Part shown: positions 34,181 through 44,243 of the stretch, piece after piece
How positions within the stretch are numbered: the stretch's first letter is position 1
How the letters are laid out: the number at the start of each line of letters is the position of its first letter
Assembly (NCBI GenBank): GCA_009767595.1
Contig: VSDK01022082.1
Coordinates: forward strand, 323,053-387,052
Direction: 5' to 3'
Origin: Symbiodinium kawagutii
Lineage: Eukaryota; Sar; Dinophyceae; Suessiales; Symbiodiniaceae
DNA length: 64,000 nt
Translations under genes and position numbers: made by a program
Notes under the pieces: generated by a model
Told to the model about the DNA's origin: nothing
What the model saw: only the letters and a program-made list of their open reading frames with translations
The model's database searches: none

Positions 34181-34435
34181 TTGTTGATCCAGCCGTTAAT
34201 TGCAACGGTTAATCAACTTGGTACTGTTGGTTATACAATCGTTGCATCATTGGACACAACATGCAAAATTGGACAACGTATAAATGCCAATGGAGGTAAC
34301 ATAGTAATACCCACTATAATACAAGTACCAGTTCTAGTCAGACTCCAGTCATCTCCAGTCGACCATTGCAAGACGATCCGCATCCTTCATGGTAAAGCCT
34401 GTTCCTACCCCACCAGCTTCAGCTTTACATTTTGA
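34181..34435 (+). CDS. Coding-like plus frame, unknown
   Basis: 84-codon frame: PLIATVNQLGTVGYTIVASL, KIGQRINANGGNIVIPTIIQ, VPVLVRLQSSPVDHCKTIRI, ending TGA. Composition is protein-like though AT-rich. May be an exon. Confidence 0.3.
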   Translation: MLIQPLIATVNQLGTVGYTIVASLDTTCKIGQRINANGGNIVIPTIIQVPVLVRLQSSPVDHCKTIRILHGKACSYPTSFSFTF

Positions 34436-34516
34436 TCGCTTCACCGTTTTAGTATCCACCTGGTTAGCTGCTATTCCATTGACATATCATAAGTAACCAA
34501 TATCAAGATAAGATTA

Positions 34517-34622
34517 TATGGGCGTTTCTCAAAATAGGGGACCCCCCGAATCATCCATTCATAATCATTTCTAAAAATCAACCAACCATTTTTGGGTACC
34601 CCTATGGCTTGAGAAACCACCA
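34517..34622. mobile_element. Family I MITE-like element, copy 12
   Basis: GGGCGTTTCTCAAAATAGGGG at the left, CCTATGGCTTGAGAAACCAC at the right. Confidence 0.9.
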
Positions 34623-34637
34623 TGTCATTGATAGTCA

Positions 34638-34729
34638 GCTTGGTGATTTCAACCCCTATGAAAAATGAGCTTGTCAACCACCCATTTGGCAATACATTTC
34701 GGACAGTGAAAAATGTTTGAAACCACCAG
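34638..34729. mobile_element. Family III element, copy 2
   Basis: CTTGGTGATTTCAACCCCTA at the left, AAAATGTTTGAAACCACCAG at the right. About 15 bp after a family I copy. Confidence 0.88.
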
Positions 34730-34790
34730 TAGCATATACTAGGCCAATATACTGGACTACCCCACTGGTGATGCATTGACGTAGCGGTTT

Positions 34791-34984
34791 TGGGATTCTA
34801 TGGCTGTGGGCCACCCTGTAACCCTAGTTCCCCATCATTAACCATTGTTTTCCCTACTCTTGTTGTTGTGGGGTTCTATGGCTGTGGGTCACCCTGTAAC
34901 CCTAGTTCCCCATCATTTACCATTGTTTTCCCTACTCTTGTTGCGTATTATCCCCCATTAGTTAGTTGATTATTGACCCATAAC
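34791..34984. mobile_element. Family II element, copy 8, with tandem duplication of its left half
   Basis: The left 70 or so bp (CTATGGCTGTGGGYCACCCTG to CCCTACTCTTGTTG) occurs twice in tandem, and the second unit runs on to GATTATTGACCCATA. It looks like an incomplete tandem duplication of one copy. Confidence 0.85.
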
Positions 34985-35053
34985 AATATAGTCAGTATAT
35001 CCCATAAACTTGTTAATCATCATCCCCTACTATTAATCATTCATTATCATTGG

Positions 35054-35096
35054 TGATTAGCCCCATTATTGGTTGACTAATATTGACCCATATCCC
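35054..35096. mobile_element. Family II right-half fragment, copy 9
   Basis: 'ccccattattggttgactaa' and TATTGACCCATATCC. Directly abuts island L. Confidence 0.8.
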
Positions 35097-35099
35097 TAT

Positions 35100-35215
35100 G
35101 ATTGCTTGAAGCTGGACGGTATGTTCAGCTTGGAATCGCTTGCATCGCCTCAACCACCGTAGTACGCAGCTCGCCAGCGCCTCTGCAATAAAGTCACCAG
35201 CCTCAAAGAATTGGA
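35100..35215. other. GC-rich skew-switch island L (possible exon)
   Basis: Minus reading after acceptor TTCTTTGAG: AGDFIAEALASCVLRWLRRC then KRFQAEHTVQLQAIIGIW, running to GG|GTCAAT in the end of a family II element. Plus reading after GTTCAG: WNRLHRLNHRSTQLASASAI. Minus looks more protein-like; if right, the mobile element supplies the donor. Confidence 0.45.
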
Positions 35216-36374
35216 AATTTCACGAAAACCGCCTAAAAACAATGGGTCAATCAATCGCTATGAATGATTTAATAGCCATGATAGTGATTAACCACAAAAA
35301 ATTCAATCATTAGCGGCAATGGTGAATTAGTGGTTCATAGAGTCAATATCCATAAATGATTTTTGGTTCGCAGCGGATGATACTGGTGAAGAATTAATGG
35401 TTGACCAAAGTTATGGATGGGTAATAATGATTTATGATGTCAATAATTTGTTTCAGAATCATTGCTTAAAGTAATAGCTCGTAGTGGTTGATCATGGTTC
35501 ACCACGTCTACCCAGAGTTCATGACGGGTGATAGTGGTGAATAGTGGTGACTCGGTGACTCGTGGTAAATAGTGAAAAATGATGATAAACGCTTCCGAAG
35601 AGCAGTTAATGATGATTGACATGCTGCAGAGTCATCAAGACGAAACGTGTTCATGTTTAAACAGGCATTAAAACACGCTGCAGTCATTTGAGAAGTTTCA
35701 AAACATGCTGCAATCATTCAAAGAGTCATCAAAACAAAACGTGTTCATGTTTCTCAAACGAGAAACGTACTTTGGCCCCCAGCTACTAGCAGTTAGAGTG
35801 ACAGTTGAAATTCGGGGTCAGGGGCATGTTCATGGGGGGGCTAGCCTGTGGAAGTGGAGTATGATCGGAAGATGACTGTCCTGTTTGGAACGGTGTCTTT
35901 CCACGTCCAGAATGGTGTGAATCAGGGTAACAAGAATACATCATATTGCCTCACAAACATTCTAACACGATCTAATTTTACCAACAAATCATCAAGTTCA
36001 GTGGGGATACCATTGAATTTGAAGGCATGTTGGTTTTGGGCAGCCCCATTTTAAGACAAAAATAACAAGAAAATTCCGCAGCAGAAAGCGACAATCAAAC
36101 GCCGCTTTAAAGAAATATGAGCAATTCGGTATACATCCGCATAGTTGCTGATCGTCATCTTGTGAAGCATCACTGACCCAGTCTATTCCCTATTGTGGTG
36201 GTGCCATTAACCATCAGGAACAATCACTAGTTAATTACAATATCTCTGTTTAGATACGCAATCAAACCCGTAGGTTGATAAGATCCCATTTTTCATAATC
36301 ATATCATTGATTAGTTAATAGTGGTAAACAATCTATGCTGATTATCAACATCCATTAGGAATTATTTGGGTGAG

Positions 36375-36500
36375 TTCAACCCGCTACAACGTCCATCTGG
36401 TCAGTCTCGTCGGTCCAAGCCACTGCCGAAGACATTTCGTCTGACGTGAGCGATCCTGCGGAGGTCAAGGTGCAGAATACACCACCCCAAACGGTTGATC
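36375..36500. other. GC-rich island M (possible exon) next to a family I copy
   Basis: Plus reading after GGTCAG: SSVQATAEDISSDVSDPAEV then KVQNTPPQTVDL. Minus reading after the strong acceptor TTGACCTCCGCAG: SLTSDEMSSAVAWTDETDQM. Both have E/D/S-rich, plausible compositions. The arms are weak here. Confidence 0.45.
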
Positions 36501-36501
36501 T

Positions 36502-36603
36502 GGTGGTTTCTCAAAATAGGTGTACCCCCAAATCATCCCATCTTAACTGTTCTTTATTTATAAATCCATCCATTTTTGGGGTCCCCTATTTTGAGAAACC
36601 ACC
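36502..36603. mobile_element. Family I MITE-like element, copy 13
   Basis: GGTGGTTTCTCAAAATAGGTG and CCCCTATTTTGAGAAACCACC. It begins within about 10 bp of island M. Confidence 0.95.
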
Positions 36604-36679
36604 ATCTGACGCATGCAACATTTGTTTTGCAATTCCGCACTGTGATGCCCACGGTTGGAAGTTGGTATATCTACTGTGT

Positions 36680-36774
36680 CTGGTTGGTTTGAACCACCCT
36701 TATGACAAATATGCTTGTCAACCAACCATTTGTTAATGATTACTAGGGAAAATATGTTTAAAACCACCAACCAG
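36680..36774. mobile_element. Family III element, copy 3
   Basis: CTGGTTGGTTTGAACCACCC at the left, TTTAAAACCACCAACCAG at the right. Confidence 0.88.
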
Positions 36775-37419
36775 GTATATCTATCTACCATCAAACTACA
36801 ATCTATTCATCTATCCATCCACCTATCTACCCATCAAACTGCAGGATATATCTGCCATTACTCCCAAGCTTCCACTGATTATCTTCACTAACTTACCAAC
36901 CCCATAGCTGGTCATCTCCGGGGATTTCTCAGCTGCCCAATGAAAACGCCGGATTGGAGAGGCGGTTTACCAAGCCATGGATTTCTATTTCATTGCGTAA
37001 AATTATGCTGTTAGATCGCAAGTGATGAACTTATGATCACAGGATTCTGTGAAACTTTATGTGATTCCTTGTGAGTTGAACCCTATCTATATCAACTCGG
37101 GCCGACCAAGGGTTAATTCAAATGTTCAAGTGACGTCGCGATCGAGCTGAACAGATTGATAACCCATATTCATATTCGGGGCTGTGGTGAGCAAAAATTT
37201 ATCAGGTTAGCTTGTTTCTGAATGTTCACTCACCTGTTGACGCAACCCACATTATGAGTGACATTTAGTTTCCTAAACCAAAGGTCCATGAATTTCAAAC
37301 CATTGTTGGATCGGAAAAACTTCTCTTAAACTCACCTTTGGGACTGTTTCTTATACCAGGCTAACCTTACTTTAGCGTAAGTTTTGGGACCCAACAGACT
37401 AACCTGTGTGCTACTACCA

Positions 37420-37521
37420 TTTGCTTGGGGCACTCCTGGTAGTTCCAACTGGCTCCCCCTACAATGGTTAGGGGAGGATACTCCTGGCTCCTGGCCTCGC
37501 TCCCTCCCAACCACTAGCCAG
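37420..37521. mobile_element. Family IV element, copy 2 (SINE-like?)
   Basis: 'gcttggggcactcctggtag', 'ttccaactggctccccctac', 'ctcctggctcctggcctcgc' then CCACTAGCCAG. On the minus strand TGGCTAGTGG (A-box-like) precedes GTTGGAACTACC (B-box-like). It sits between 'caggctaaccttac' and 'caggctaaacttac', a possible long target-site duplication, and between inverted TTGGGACCC and GGGTCCCAA motifs, so it may be nested in an older element. Confidence 0.75.
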
Positions 37522-37739
37522 GCTAAACTTACCTGACTCTAACCCTCTTGGGTCCCAAACCGAAGCATTACGCAACTCTTCACTGTCCACTTGGAGAACC
37601 CATCCCCGGTCCTTCATAGTGCCTGGAGAACAGCGACAAGCAAGGGTTGGGGTGATCAAGGGGTCATTGGTGATGATGAAGTCGTTGCTTCGTCGGTGAC
37701 TCACAAATATTTGTCTATATATTATATCAAATATATGCA

Positions 37740-37870
37740 TACACATATCATGTATATATATATATATTGTACCCGTGGTAGGCTGTTCTGTATAAATATA
37801 TATATATAGATGATATAAATACATATCGACGACATATAAACATATATATATATGTGTATATTTACATATA
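37740..37870. repeat. TA-rich low-complexity cluster
   Basis: Several 'tatatatatata' and 'acatatatatatatgtgta' runs. Frames across it are uninformative. Confidence 0.85.
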
Positions 37871-38140
37871 CAGTATGTTATAAAGAATGGTTGATACTCA
37901 ATGGCCGATTCGTGGTCAATCATCAATGGTTGATCATTTGCTAGTTCTATTGGTTGTGATGATCAATGGTTGATAAAACTGGTTAGTGAAAGTTGATCAA
38001 GTTCAATGGTGAATGAAAATCATGAAAACGTTATGATGAATGGTAAATGATGCTCAATCATGTTGCTGTGGAGCAATACTGGTGGTTGAGAAGCTTGTCA
38101 AACATGTCTCATCATGCCTCCCAAGCCAAATGTTCTATAA

Positions 38141-38530
38141 CTAAGAACCAAGGAAAAATTGTGGCAGCCCTAATGATATATAGTGTTTCAGTAGTAGTTC
38201 ATTAATGGTGTGGTTGGCCAGGGCAAATGAACAGTTCTTACTGGTTGTACAACTTCCAACTTTTGGTATTGATGGCAGTCCATTCCGTAAAGGGTTGGGA
38301 ATGTCCTTTCGGTTGGTAATTGCACTTCCTTCTCTTTGGTGATATCTGCTGTTGTGGAAATTCACCGGCACTAGTGTTGTGGCCAGAAGTGCCAGATAAA
38401 TTCTGACACGCACACACAACAGATCCCCACACCAATACACCATGATGCCCCTGCTGGGACAGCCTGTCTGTGCCACTGCTACAGCATCTGTGCTCATAAC
38501 TTTAGCCTTCTGTGCCCATAACATGAACAT
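38141..38530 (-). CDS. Unknown protein, 129-codon frame with hydrophobic segment
   Basis: Minus frame from ATG at 38530 to a stop at 38141. After MFMLWAQKAKVMSTDAVAVA a hydrophobic stretch (VRIYLALLATTLVPVNF) could be a membrane span, followed by YHQREGSAITNRKDIPNPLR and NHTINELLLKHYISLGLPQF. Largely free of arm-type repeats. No family recognised; it may contain unmarked introns. Confidence 0.4.
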   Translation of the reverse strand: MFMLWAQKAKVMSTDAVAVAQTGCPSRGIMVYWCGDLLCVRVRIYLALLATTLVPVNFHNSRYHQREGSAITNRKDIPNPLRNGLPSIPKVGSCTTSKNCSFALANHTINELLLKHYISLGLPQFFLGS

Positions 38531-38689
38531 GATGTACCCCGAAATCGGTCGCTATGTTAACCATTCTTAGTCGTGTTTCACCATTATCAATAATGATTAA
38601 ACAATAACTTCACCATTTAAGCATAATGATCATCACTATCTTATCTCGTTCGTAGTCATTTTTCACCACTATCTCGTTCACCATATAAT

Positions 38690-38832
38690 GGCAAGCGACA
38701 GGTTCTGAGGGAACCACCACACTTGACGGCCCCGTCTCATGATGTCCCTGCATCCCGACCTCACCTGTTTTCTGTTTACGACTTCTTACGTTCAAGCTCG
38801 CCGCTCTCGCCGCTCTCGCCGTTGTCGGTCTG
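38690..38832. other. GC-rich island N (possible exon, minus preferred)
   Basis: Minus reading: acceptor GGTTTTCACGCCAG, exon 38829 to 38765 (65 nt), donor ACAG|GTGAGG, a near-perfect pair. Frame PTTARAARAASLNVRSRKQK. A family I copy begins about 70 bp further right. The left side is AACC-type; the right arm is weak. Confidence 0.5.
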
Positions 38833-38900
38833 GCGTGAAAACCACAGATGGTGCAAGCGACCATAGACTGGGTAACCACCAGGTGTTTTTGTTCTAACAT

Positions 38901-39004
38901 GGTGGTTTCTCAAATTAGGGGACCCCCAAAAAATGGCTGGTTTATTACTATCAATGACTTTTGTTTCGATGATTTGGTGGTACCTCAAATCTGAGAAAAA
39001 CCCA
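38901..39004. mobile_element. Family I MITE-like element, copy 14
   Basis: GGTGGTTTCTCAAATTAGGGG at the left and a diverged right end ('cctcaaatctgagaaaaacc'). Confidence 0.85.
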
Positions 39005-39044
39005 CATAGATGTAAACCATTCCAGAATATAGATGCTTGGGACA

Positions 39045-39112
39045 TCTACATAGATGTTTCTGCCCATACCAACATAGATGTTTATACCAACATAGATGTT
39101 TCTGCCCATCCA
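39045..39112. repeat. Short tandem ACATAGATGTTTCTGCCCAT array
   Basis: Four spaced copies of ACATAGATGTTT with CTGCCCATACCA or ATACCA between. Non-coding repeat; weak frames only. Confidence 0.85.
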
Positions 39113-39681
39113 AGCTTGGGACATAGGCCTCTGCCAGGAAGGCAAGTCTAGCAACTTTTTGCAAAAAATGCAATGAAGGAACTATGTATGTGTGAAAAAC
39201 TCTTAATGTAGCATATGATTGCAATTGCACAATGCGTGAAGTATATGTAAATAAAGATAAACAAATATCATATAATATATATATATACATGCGGATACAA
39301 GCACACAGTGCTGGAGCTTTATATAAACATGCGCATGCAATCCCTCAGGATAATGCGAGAACAATACAGTGCATGAACAAGTGAGAAGTGTGCAGAAACT
39401 AAATGGAAACATGTGAAGGCCGTGAAAGAACAACATCAAAATATGCGAATCACTGGACAGCCTAATATTATGTAAGACAACAAGGAGGAGAATGCGGATA
39501 ATCCATACCAATCTCAGAGTCAGGTATGGAGGAAATTCACAGTAATGAACACATAATATTTCGTATCAGCCCATTGTGAATGCTCATATGTGATTCATAG
39601 CTGCTTAGGTAAGTCGTGGGTCATATGTCGGAGTTAACCCAGCTATGATTTTGAGTAGATAATATGGTTTCTGGTAGATAA

Positions 39682-39789
39682 TATGGTTTCTGAAAACAAG
39701 GGGTACCCCAAATCATCCAGTTTATTAGCCATTTGTAGTAATCAACCATCCATCTGTTTGGGGTTCCCCTGCCGTTCTTGGGTATTTCT
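39682..39789. mobile_element. Family I element, copy 15 (right end diverged)
   Basis: ATGGTTTCTGAAAACAAGGGG left end with the typical 'taccccaaatcatccagttt' interior. The right end is altered to 'cctgccgttcttgggtattt'. Confidence 0.75.
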
Positions 39790-39791
39790 GT

Positions 39792-40028
39792 ATGGTTGGG
39801 AAGTCTCCGGAAAATTTAGTGGTTCTAGGCCCACCAGCTAACCTACGATTGTTGGTGAATGTGATCCCCGCTAGGCTTGTAAGAAACTCTCTTGGACAAC
39901 CGTTGAGGATCATAGGATCACCAACAATCGTTTTTACACTATCAATATATTATGCTTGGGATATATGTAATGCGGGATCACTATTGAACAGTATTGCGCA
40001 GGGGATCACTATTGGACAATACGAGTAG
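39792..40028 (+). CDS. Coding-like frame, strand uncertain
   Basis: Plus frame of 78 codons (MVGKSPENLVVLGPPANLRL, VRNSLGQPLRIIGSPTIVFT). The minus frame at 39725-39913 (ILNGCPREFLTSLAGITFTN) is equally plausible. Repeat-free stretch of ordinary composition; one of the two is likely a shadow. Confidence 0.3.
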   Translation: MVGKSPENLVVLGPPANLRLLVNVIPARLVRNSLGQPLRIIGSPTIVFTLSIYYAWDICNAGSLLNSIAQGITIGQYE

Positions 40029-40271
40029 GGTATCAACCAGCAATAATATCACTATTGACATAACCAATAATCACTGTAAACCAATAATATCAGTTGATCT
40101 ATGTTCAACCAGGGGATCAAGATGGATTTGAAACCAGCGAGGAATTTGATCAAAACTACCATGGCTGGAAAATCGACTGCCGGGGCTTGATAAAATGAAG
40201 CCAGGATGAGATGCAAAGCAACGACCATCCAGCGACACCAACTTCATCAAGAAGGATTAGCCATCGATAAA

Positions 40272-40442
40272 CTGGTTGGTGGTCTCAACCTCTATGAAAA
40301 ATATTAGTCAACCAACCTTTTACCTTTTACCTTTGCCATGGGTCCAGAAGCCGACTGTGTGAACTCCTGACCCTTATTAGTCAACCAACCAATCATTTAT
40401 AAATACTATGGAAAACACAAAATGTTAAAACCACCAACCAGT
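40272..40442. mobile_element. Family III element, copy 4, with an internal insertion
   Basis: CTGGTTGGTGGTCTCAACCT at the left, TTAAAACCACCAACCAG at the right. A segment of about 75 bp lies between two copies of ATTAGTCAACCAACC (about 40303 and 40376), so the element is about 170 bp instead of about 95. A target duplication of this size, or an internal tandem event, would explain it. Confidence 0.88.
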
Positions 40443-40701
40443 AAACACGATGAACCATCATGAACCATTGTTGTCGACTATCACTATTGATCCCGATGCG
40501 CCACTATATAAACTATTGTCAACCATCATTTTTTGCATCATTTCTTAAACATGGTCAATAACCATCAGGATAAAAACATCAATAATCATTCTTTAGCCAT
40601 GACTTACCATCATTAGCATTTCTTAAACTATTATGGTCAGTAACATCCGCTCGATACATCACTATCAAAACCTGTGGTACTAATCACATTAAACATCATA
40701 A

Positions 40702-40798
40702 ACTGGTTGGTGGTTTCAACCCCATTGAAAAATATTAGTCAAGCAACCATTTGTTAATAAATACCAGGGAAAATAATCAAAATGTTTAGAAACCAGCG
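40702..40798. mobile_element. Family III element, copy 5
   Basis: CTGGTTGGTGGTTTCAACCC at the left, AAAATGTTTAGAAACCAGCG at the right. Confidence 0.88.
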
Positions 40799-40844
40799 GT
40801 AAAATATACTGTTTTGTGCTTCAGCACCTTCCACCAATCATCTC

Positions 40845-40980
40845 ATCACGATCAACCGCCTTGCTCCGGCCTCGTCGGCCACCAGAGAACACGATGTCAG
40901 AGTCGGCAGCGAAGTCAGCGAAGTTCATCATGGAAGAGCTGGAGAATCCGATCACCTCGATGATCGAGTGGTGAAGATCT
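40845..40980. other. GC-rich skew-switch island P (possible exon)
   Basis: Plus reading: acceptor GTCGGCCACCAG, donor GAGTG|GTGAAG, frame ENTMSESAAKSAKFIMEELE then NPITSMIEW, with high third-position GC. Minus reading: acceptor CCCATAG or CCATAG, donor TCTG|GTGGCC, frame LHHSIIEVIGFSSSSMMNFA. A family II copy starts at its right edge. Confidence 0.5.
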
Positions 40981-41099
40981 ATGGCTATGGGTCAAAATTA
41001 AACAACCAATGATGGGGGAAAGTGAGCAACCAATAATAGGGAAAACGTGCTGGTTAATGGTAGGGGAACCAGGGGTACAGGGTTTTGACCCACAGCCAT
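40981..41099. mobile_element. Family II element, copy 10
   Basis: ATGGCTATGGGTCAAAATTA at the left, TTTTGACCCACAGCCATT at the right. Inserted exactly at the edge of island P and immediately followed by a family IV copy. Confidence 0.95.
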
Positions 41100-41100
41100 T

Positions 41101-41199
41101 TGGCTAGGGCACTCCTAGTAGTTCGAACGGGCTCCCCTTTTCAAGGGCTATGAGGATACCCCTGGCTCCTGGCCTCGCTCCCTCCTGACCACCAGCCAG
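41101..41199. mobile_element. Family IV element, copy 3 (SINE-like?)
   Basis: TGGCTAGGGCACTCCTAGTA to CTGACCACCAGCCAG. On the minus strand TGGCTGGTGG (A-box-like) and GTTCGAACTAC (B-box-like) lie about 70 bp apart, as in tRNA-derived SINEs. Directly behind it 'aaagaactgtgcaaagcgag' reads KELCKASKKIKELMAM on plus, which may be an exon piece split from island P. Confidence 0.75.
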
Positions 41200-41754
41200 A
41201 AAGAACTGTGCAAAGCGAGCAAGAAAATCAAGGAGTTGATGGCAATGGTTAGTCAAAAAATCCTTATTCATGGTTGATCATGATGAATAATGATTCAATT
41301 TTGGTTCAACATGATGGTTCTCAATCTCAATTGTGAATCAGGGGGTTAGTGACGTTGGCTGATGATTTGGAATTGGTTTGCCAGAACTGGCCAGTTCAAC
41401 CCATCACCAGGTTGATCTGCCCGCTTGTGAAAACGAACCGCCTCATAGCTTTGGTCAGCATAAATCTGCATCACAAATTCGCCATAGTTTCAACATCTTT
41501 TTGATCATCAAGTACCATTATCAAGTAGTTATTTGTCACTATTACTGCGGCACTCATTCCTCAACCATTTTCTAATCATTGCTTACGCATTATTTGACCA
41601 TCAATCACCATACATGTGCCATCAATTGGCCATCAAACGAACCACCGGAATTCAATGCTACGACTTGGGTGTGCAGGTGGGGTTATAACCATCCTTATAA
41701 ACCCTATTATGTACCTTACAACTCATAACCCATATAGCCATGGTAATTTTCTTC

Positions 41755-41960
41755 TTAGTCAGTGGGGATGCGCATCCAAGTCTAACGATCACATCCACGG
41801 AACCCGCAACGAACATCGCCACCAAGGGACGGTCATTGTGGCAACGAGGTGGTCAAACGGCCACTGTCGGGCCGTGGGCAAGGGCGCAGGGAGCCAATAC
41901 ACGTCTGCGACAGAAACGAAACATGGGGACAGTCAGGGGAGATCCCAGCATTGACTCGAC
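41755..41960. other. GC-rich island O (possible exon)
   Basis: Plus reading after ATTTTCTTCTTAG: SGDAHPSLTITSTEPATNIA then TKGRSLWQR, donor CGAG|GTGGTC. Minus reading after GTTTCTGTCGCAG: VYWLPAPLPTARQWPFDHLV then ATMTVPW. Both acceptors are strong. The left side is AACC-type but the right side does not switch to GGTT. Confidence 0.45.
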
Positions 41961-42220
41961 CATGGATTTGATCTCCATCAATAACCATAATGATGAATAA
42001 CCAAACTGATCATTGAACAACCTGTAGTGGCTTTACATAAGCATTTGGGGTTGTCCAATCATGGCGGTACTTCTTAACCAACCAGTCATGATCATTGTGA
42101 ATAGGGAACTGCCCGGTTTGGGGTTACACCATTTTAACAAACCCAGTAGCCAGTTACCATAATTAATTAACCATTACCTCGGAGGATGTTTAATGATAGT
42201 TTTGATTATCACAAGCACCT

Positions 42221-42442
42221 ATGTTTCAGTTTAACCTGGCAATGGGCCAAAATCCCATGGTGATTTGGCAGTTCTACCAGGGACATGTGTGGATCAATTC
42301 TATGGTTTCCAGGAATCGATTGATGTTAGTCATTGATGTGTTACAACAAGGCAACATTGAGGTGACCCACTGGGCATTGGCTATGAGGCATGGTGGCAGA
42401 AACCTGCTGCCATATCCTAGAATGGTGGGTCAATACGAATGA
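42221..42442 (+). CDS. Coding-like frame, strand uncertain
   Basis: Plus frame: MFQFNLAMGQNPMVIWQFYQ, NRLMLVIDVLQQGNIEVTHW, ending TGA. On minus, after GGCAGCAG, FLPPCLIANAQWVTSMLPCC and NRFLETIELIHTCPW end with TAG; this could be the 3' exon of the minus exon at 42552-42944. Both look protein-like. Confidence 0.35.
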   Translation: MFQFNLAMGQNPMVIWQFYQGHVWINSMVSRNRLMLVIDVLQQGNIEVTHWALAMRHGGRNLLPYPRMVGQYE

Positions 42443-42551
42443 CACCGTGATAGAACTGAACCGTTCAACTTAAAGAAGAACCCCCACAAAAATCTTCGCA
42501 GGTTGATAGTCCCTGCTCCATCGTAATTGCAAGCAACAACAGAGACCCTAC

Positions 42552-42944
42552 CTTTTTTATGTTCAAAGCCACTGAAAACTGCTCCAAAATCCGATGAGGC
42601 ACAGCTGGATTCACCAACCGACTTCTCCCTACCCCATGGTCCCCACTGTTCCTTTCAGTATTCCCTACCAACAGCTGGTCTCGATCCCCACTGTTTGTTG
42701 ATTTAGTTGGTATTCCAGTGACAGGAATTGATCCAGGATGATTCCGTCCGTACAATCCAATGGGTACTTTGTAGACAGAGATCCTACAGTGGATCATGCC
42801 TACACCAACTGCCAACAGCTTAGCATGCTCACCATGCTCCAACTTGGAACCGCTTGGGGTACCCAGAGTCACACAACTTGATCCATGTGAAGGTTCACTG
42901 TGGAACCAACCGACAGCCGCTGTTGCTATCCTCTTGGTCTCGTG
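42552..42944 (-). CDS. Unknown protein, 131-codon internal exon
   Basis: Minus exon bounded by acceptor CCCCGGTAG and donor AAAAAAG|GTAGGG; 393 nt, phase 0 at both ends. Segments: HETKRIATAAVGWFHSEPSH, SKLEHGEHAKLLAVGVGMIH, CRISVYKVPIGLYGRNHPGS, PTKSTNSGDRDQLLVGNTER, PHRILEQFSVALNIKK. Balanced, largely repeat-free, one of the most convincing coding stretches here. A family III copy lies upstream (43000-43090). The upstream exon could not be placed; 42250-42440 may hold a downstream one. Family not recognised. Confidence 0.55.
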
Positions 42945-42999
42945 CTACCGGGGTGCATCTGCTGCCAACCATAGCAGGTGCCAACGCAAGTATTTTTCT

Positions 43000-43090
43000 C
43001 GTTGGTGGTTGCAACCCCTCTGAAAAGTATGAGTCAATCGACCAATCATTCCTAAACATAATGGAAAAATGCGGAAAATAACTAAACACA
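43000..43090. mobile_element. Family III element, copy 6 (right end lost)
   Basis: CGTTGGTGGTTGCAACCCCT then 'gagtcaatcgaccaatcatt'. The right inverted repeat is decayed. Confidence 0.75.
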
Positions 43091-43214
43091 TGTCAATCAC
43101 AACAACAACTAGTTTTTGTTGGTAGATATCTCTCATGACTAAATGGTGGTAGATATCTACCAACCAATCAATCCTAAACATAGTGGTTTATGATGATAGA
43201 TATCTCCTATGACC

Positions 43215-43350
43215 CCAAGGGGATAACCTCCTCCCTGCCCGGAGAGCAGCATGTTGCTTCGCAGCTGCCCTGCTGGTACTGCGCTGTGCCGCGGAAGGGC
43301 AAACGCGGTGGTTTCAATCACTACCCCGAGCTCCCCATTTTCCCCCAGCT
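43215..43350. other. GC-rich island Q (possible exon)
   Basis: Plus reading after GGAGAGCAG: HVASQLPCWYCAVPRKGKRG then GFNHYPELPIFPQLPA. Minus reading after TTCCGCGGCACAG: RSTSRAAAKQHAALRAGRR to donor GAG|GTTATC. Arms do not follow the usual polarity. Confidence 0.4.
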
Positions 43351-44133
43351 CCCCGCAAAATCATAAGGTCAGTCCAAGAAGATATATCTCAACTACACTC
43401 AAGCCCTTACCCAAGCAGAATTCAATCTGCCTCTACAATCATAGAGTTTCCCCCCAAATCTCGAGCCCTTTGTGGCTGTGAACTTCTCATATATGCCCAA
43501 GCGTAGTCAACCATAGTCAACCAATCAGGGAAAAATGGCAGAGCTTTCATCAGAAACCTTGCTGTGTTGCCCCACCTCCTGCTGGTTGGCAGTCTTTGAA
43601 CCATACACGGCTTGTTGCTTCGGAACTCGGGCAACAGCCAGGCTGATGGTAGACGTAACTAACTATACTGTCAGGCGAATCCTGGGCAAAGTAAACATAT
43701 TACTATAGTTGAAGGGTGGATCCTAGCCAAATTGAACATCATTAAACTATATAAGGGATCCCACTATGCACCTTCAAAGAGAATCTTGCGAAAGTCATTC
43801 CATCAGCAGTTGAAACCACCGAGAAGTCATGACTACAGGTGAAACAGCGAAGCATTTGGAATGCTAAACTCCAAGGCTTTACAAATCCCTTCACCCTAAC
43901 ATAAACCAGCCCCAGTCCCCTCTAGATTGAATATATCACACAGTAGATAAATTTCCAACTTAGCCAGGGTTTCTGGGCAAGGTTTTATGTTTGGGCGGAA
44001 GGGATGTCACAGGTTGACACCCATGGTAGTGATGACTTCAGTCGATTCGCCCTGAGGTTTAGCCTCCATCCGGGGTTCGTGATCCCGAGCTTGCGGGTTG
44101 GACACCGCACGGTCTCGTTGGGCTGGTTGGCTG

Positions 44134-44243
44134 GCTCTGGTAAACTTGCTGAACCTGCAAGCTAAAAATCAACAGGTTTGATAGGTAATCAAGTGTAAAT
44201 GGTGGATTTTCCACGCAACTAGATTAGTTTACCAGAGTGTAAT
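44134..44243. mobile_element. Family V element, copy 3
   Basis: CTCTGGTAAACTTGCTGAAC at the left, ATTAGTTTACCAGAGTG at the right: inverted repeats of ACTCTGGTAAACT. Ends read CTCTG|GTAAAC and TTTACCAG|, a ready-made GT-AG pair on both strands. Confidence 0.82.
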
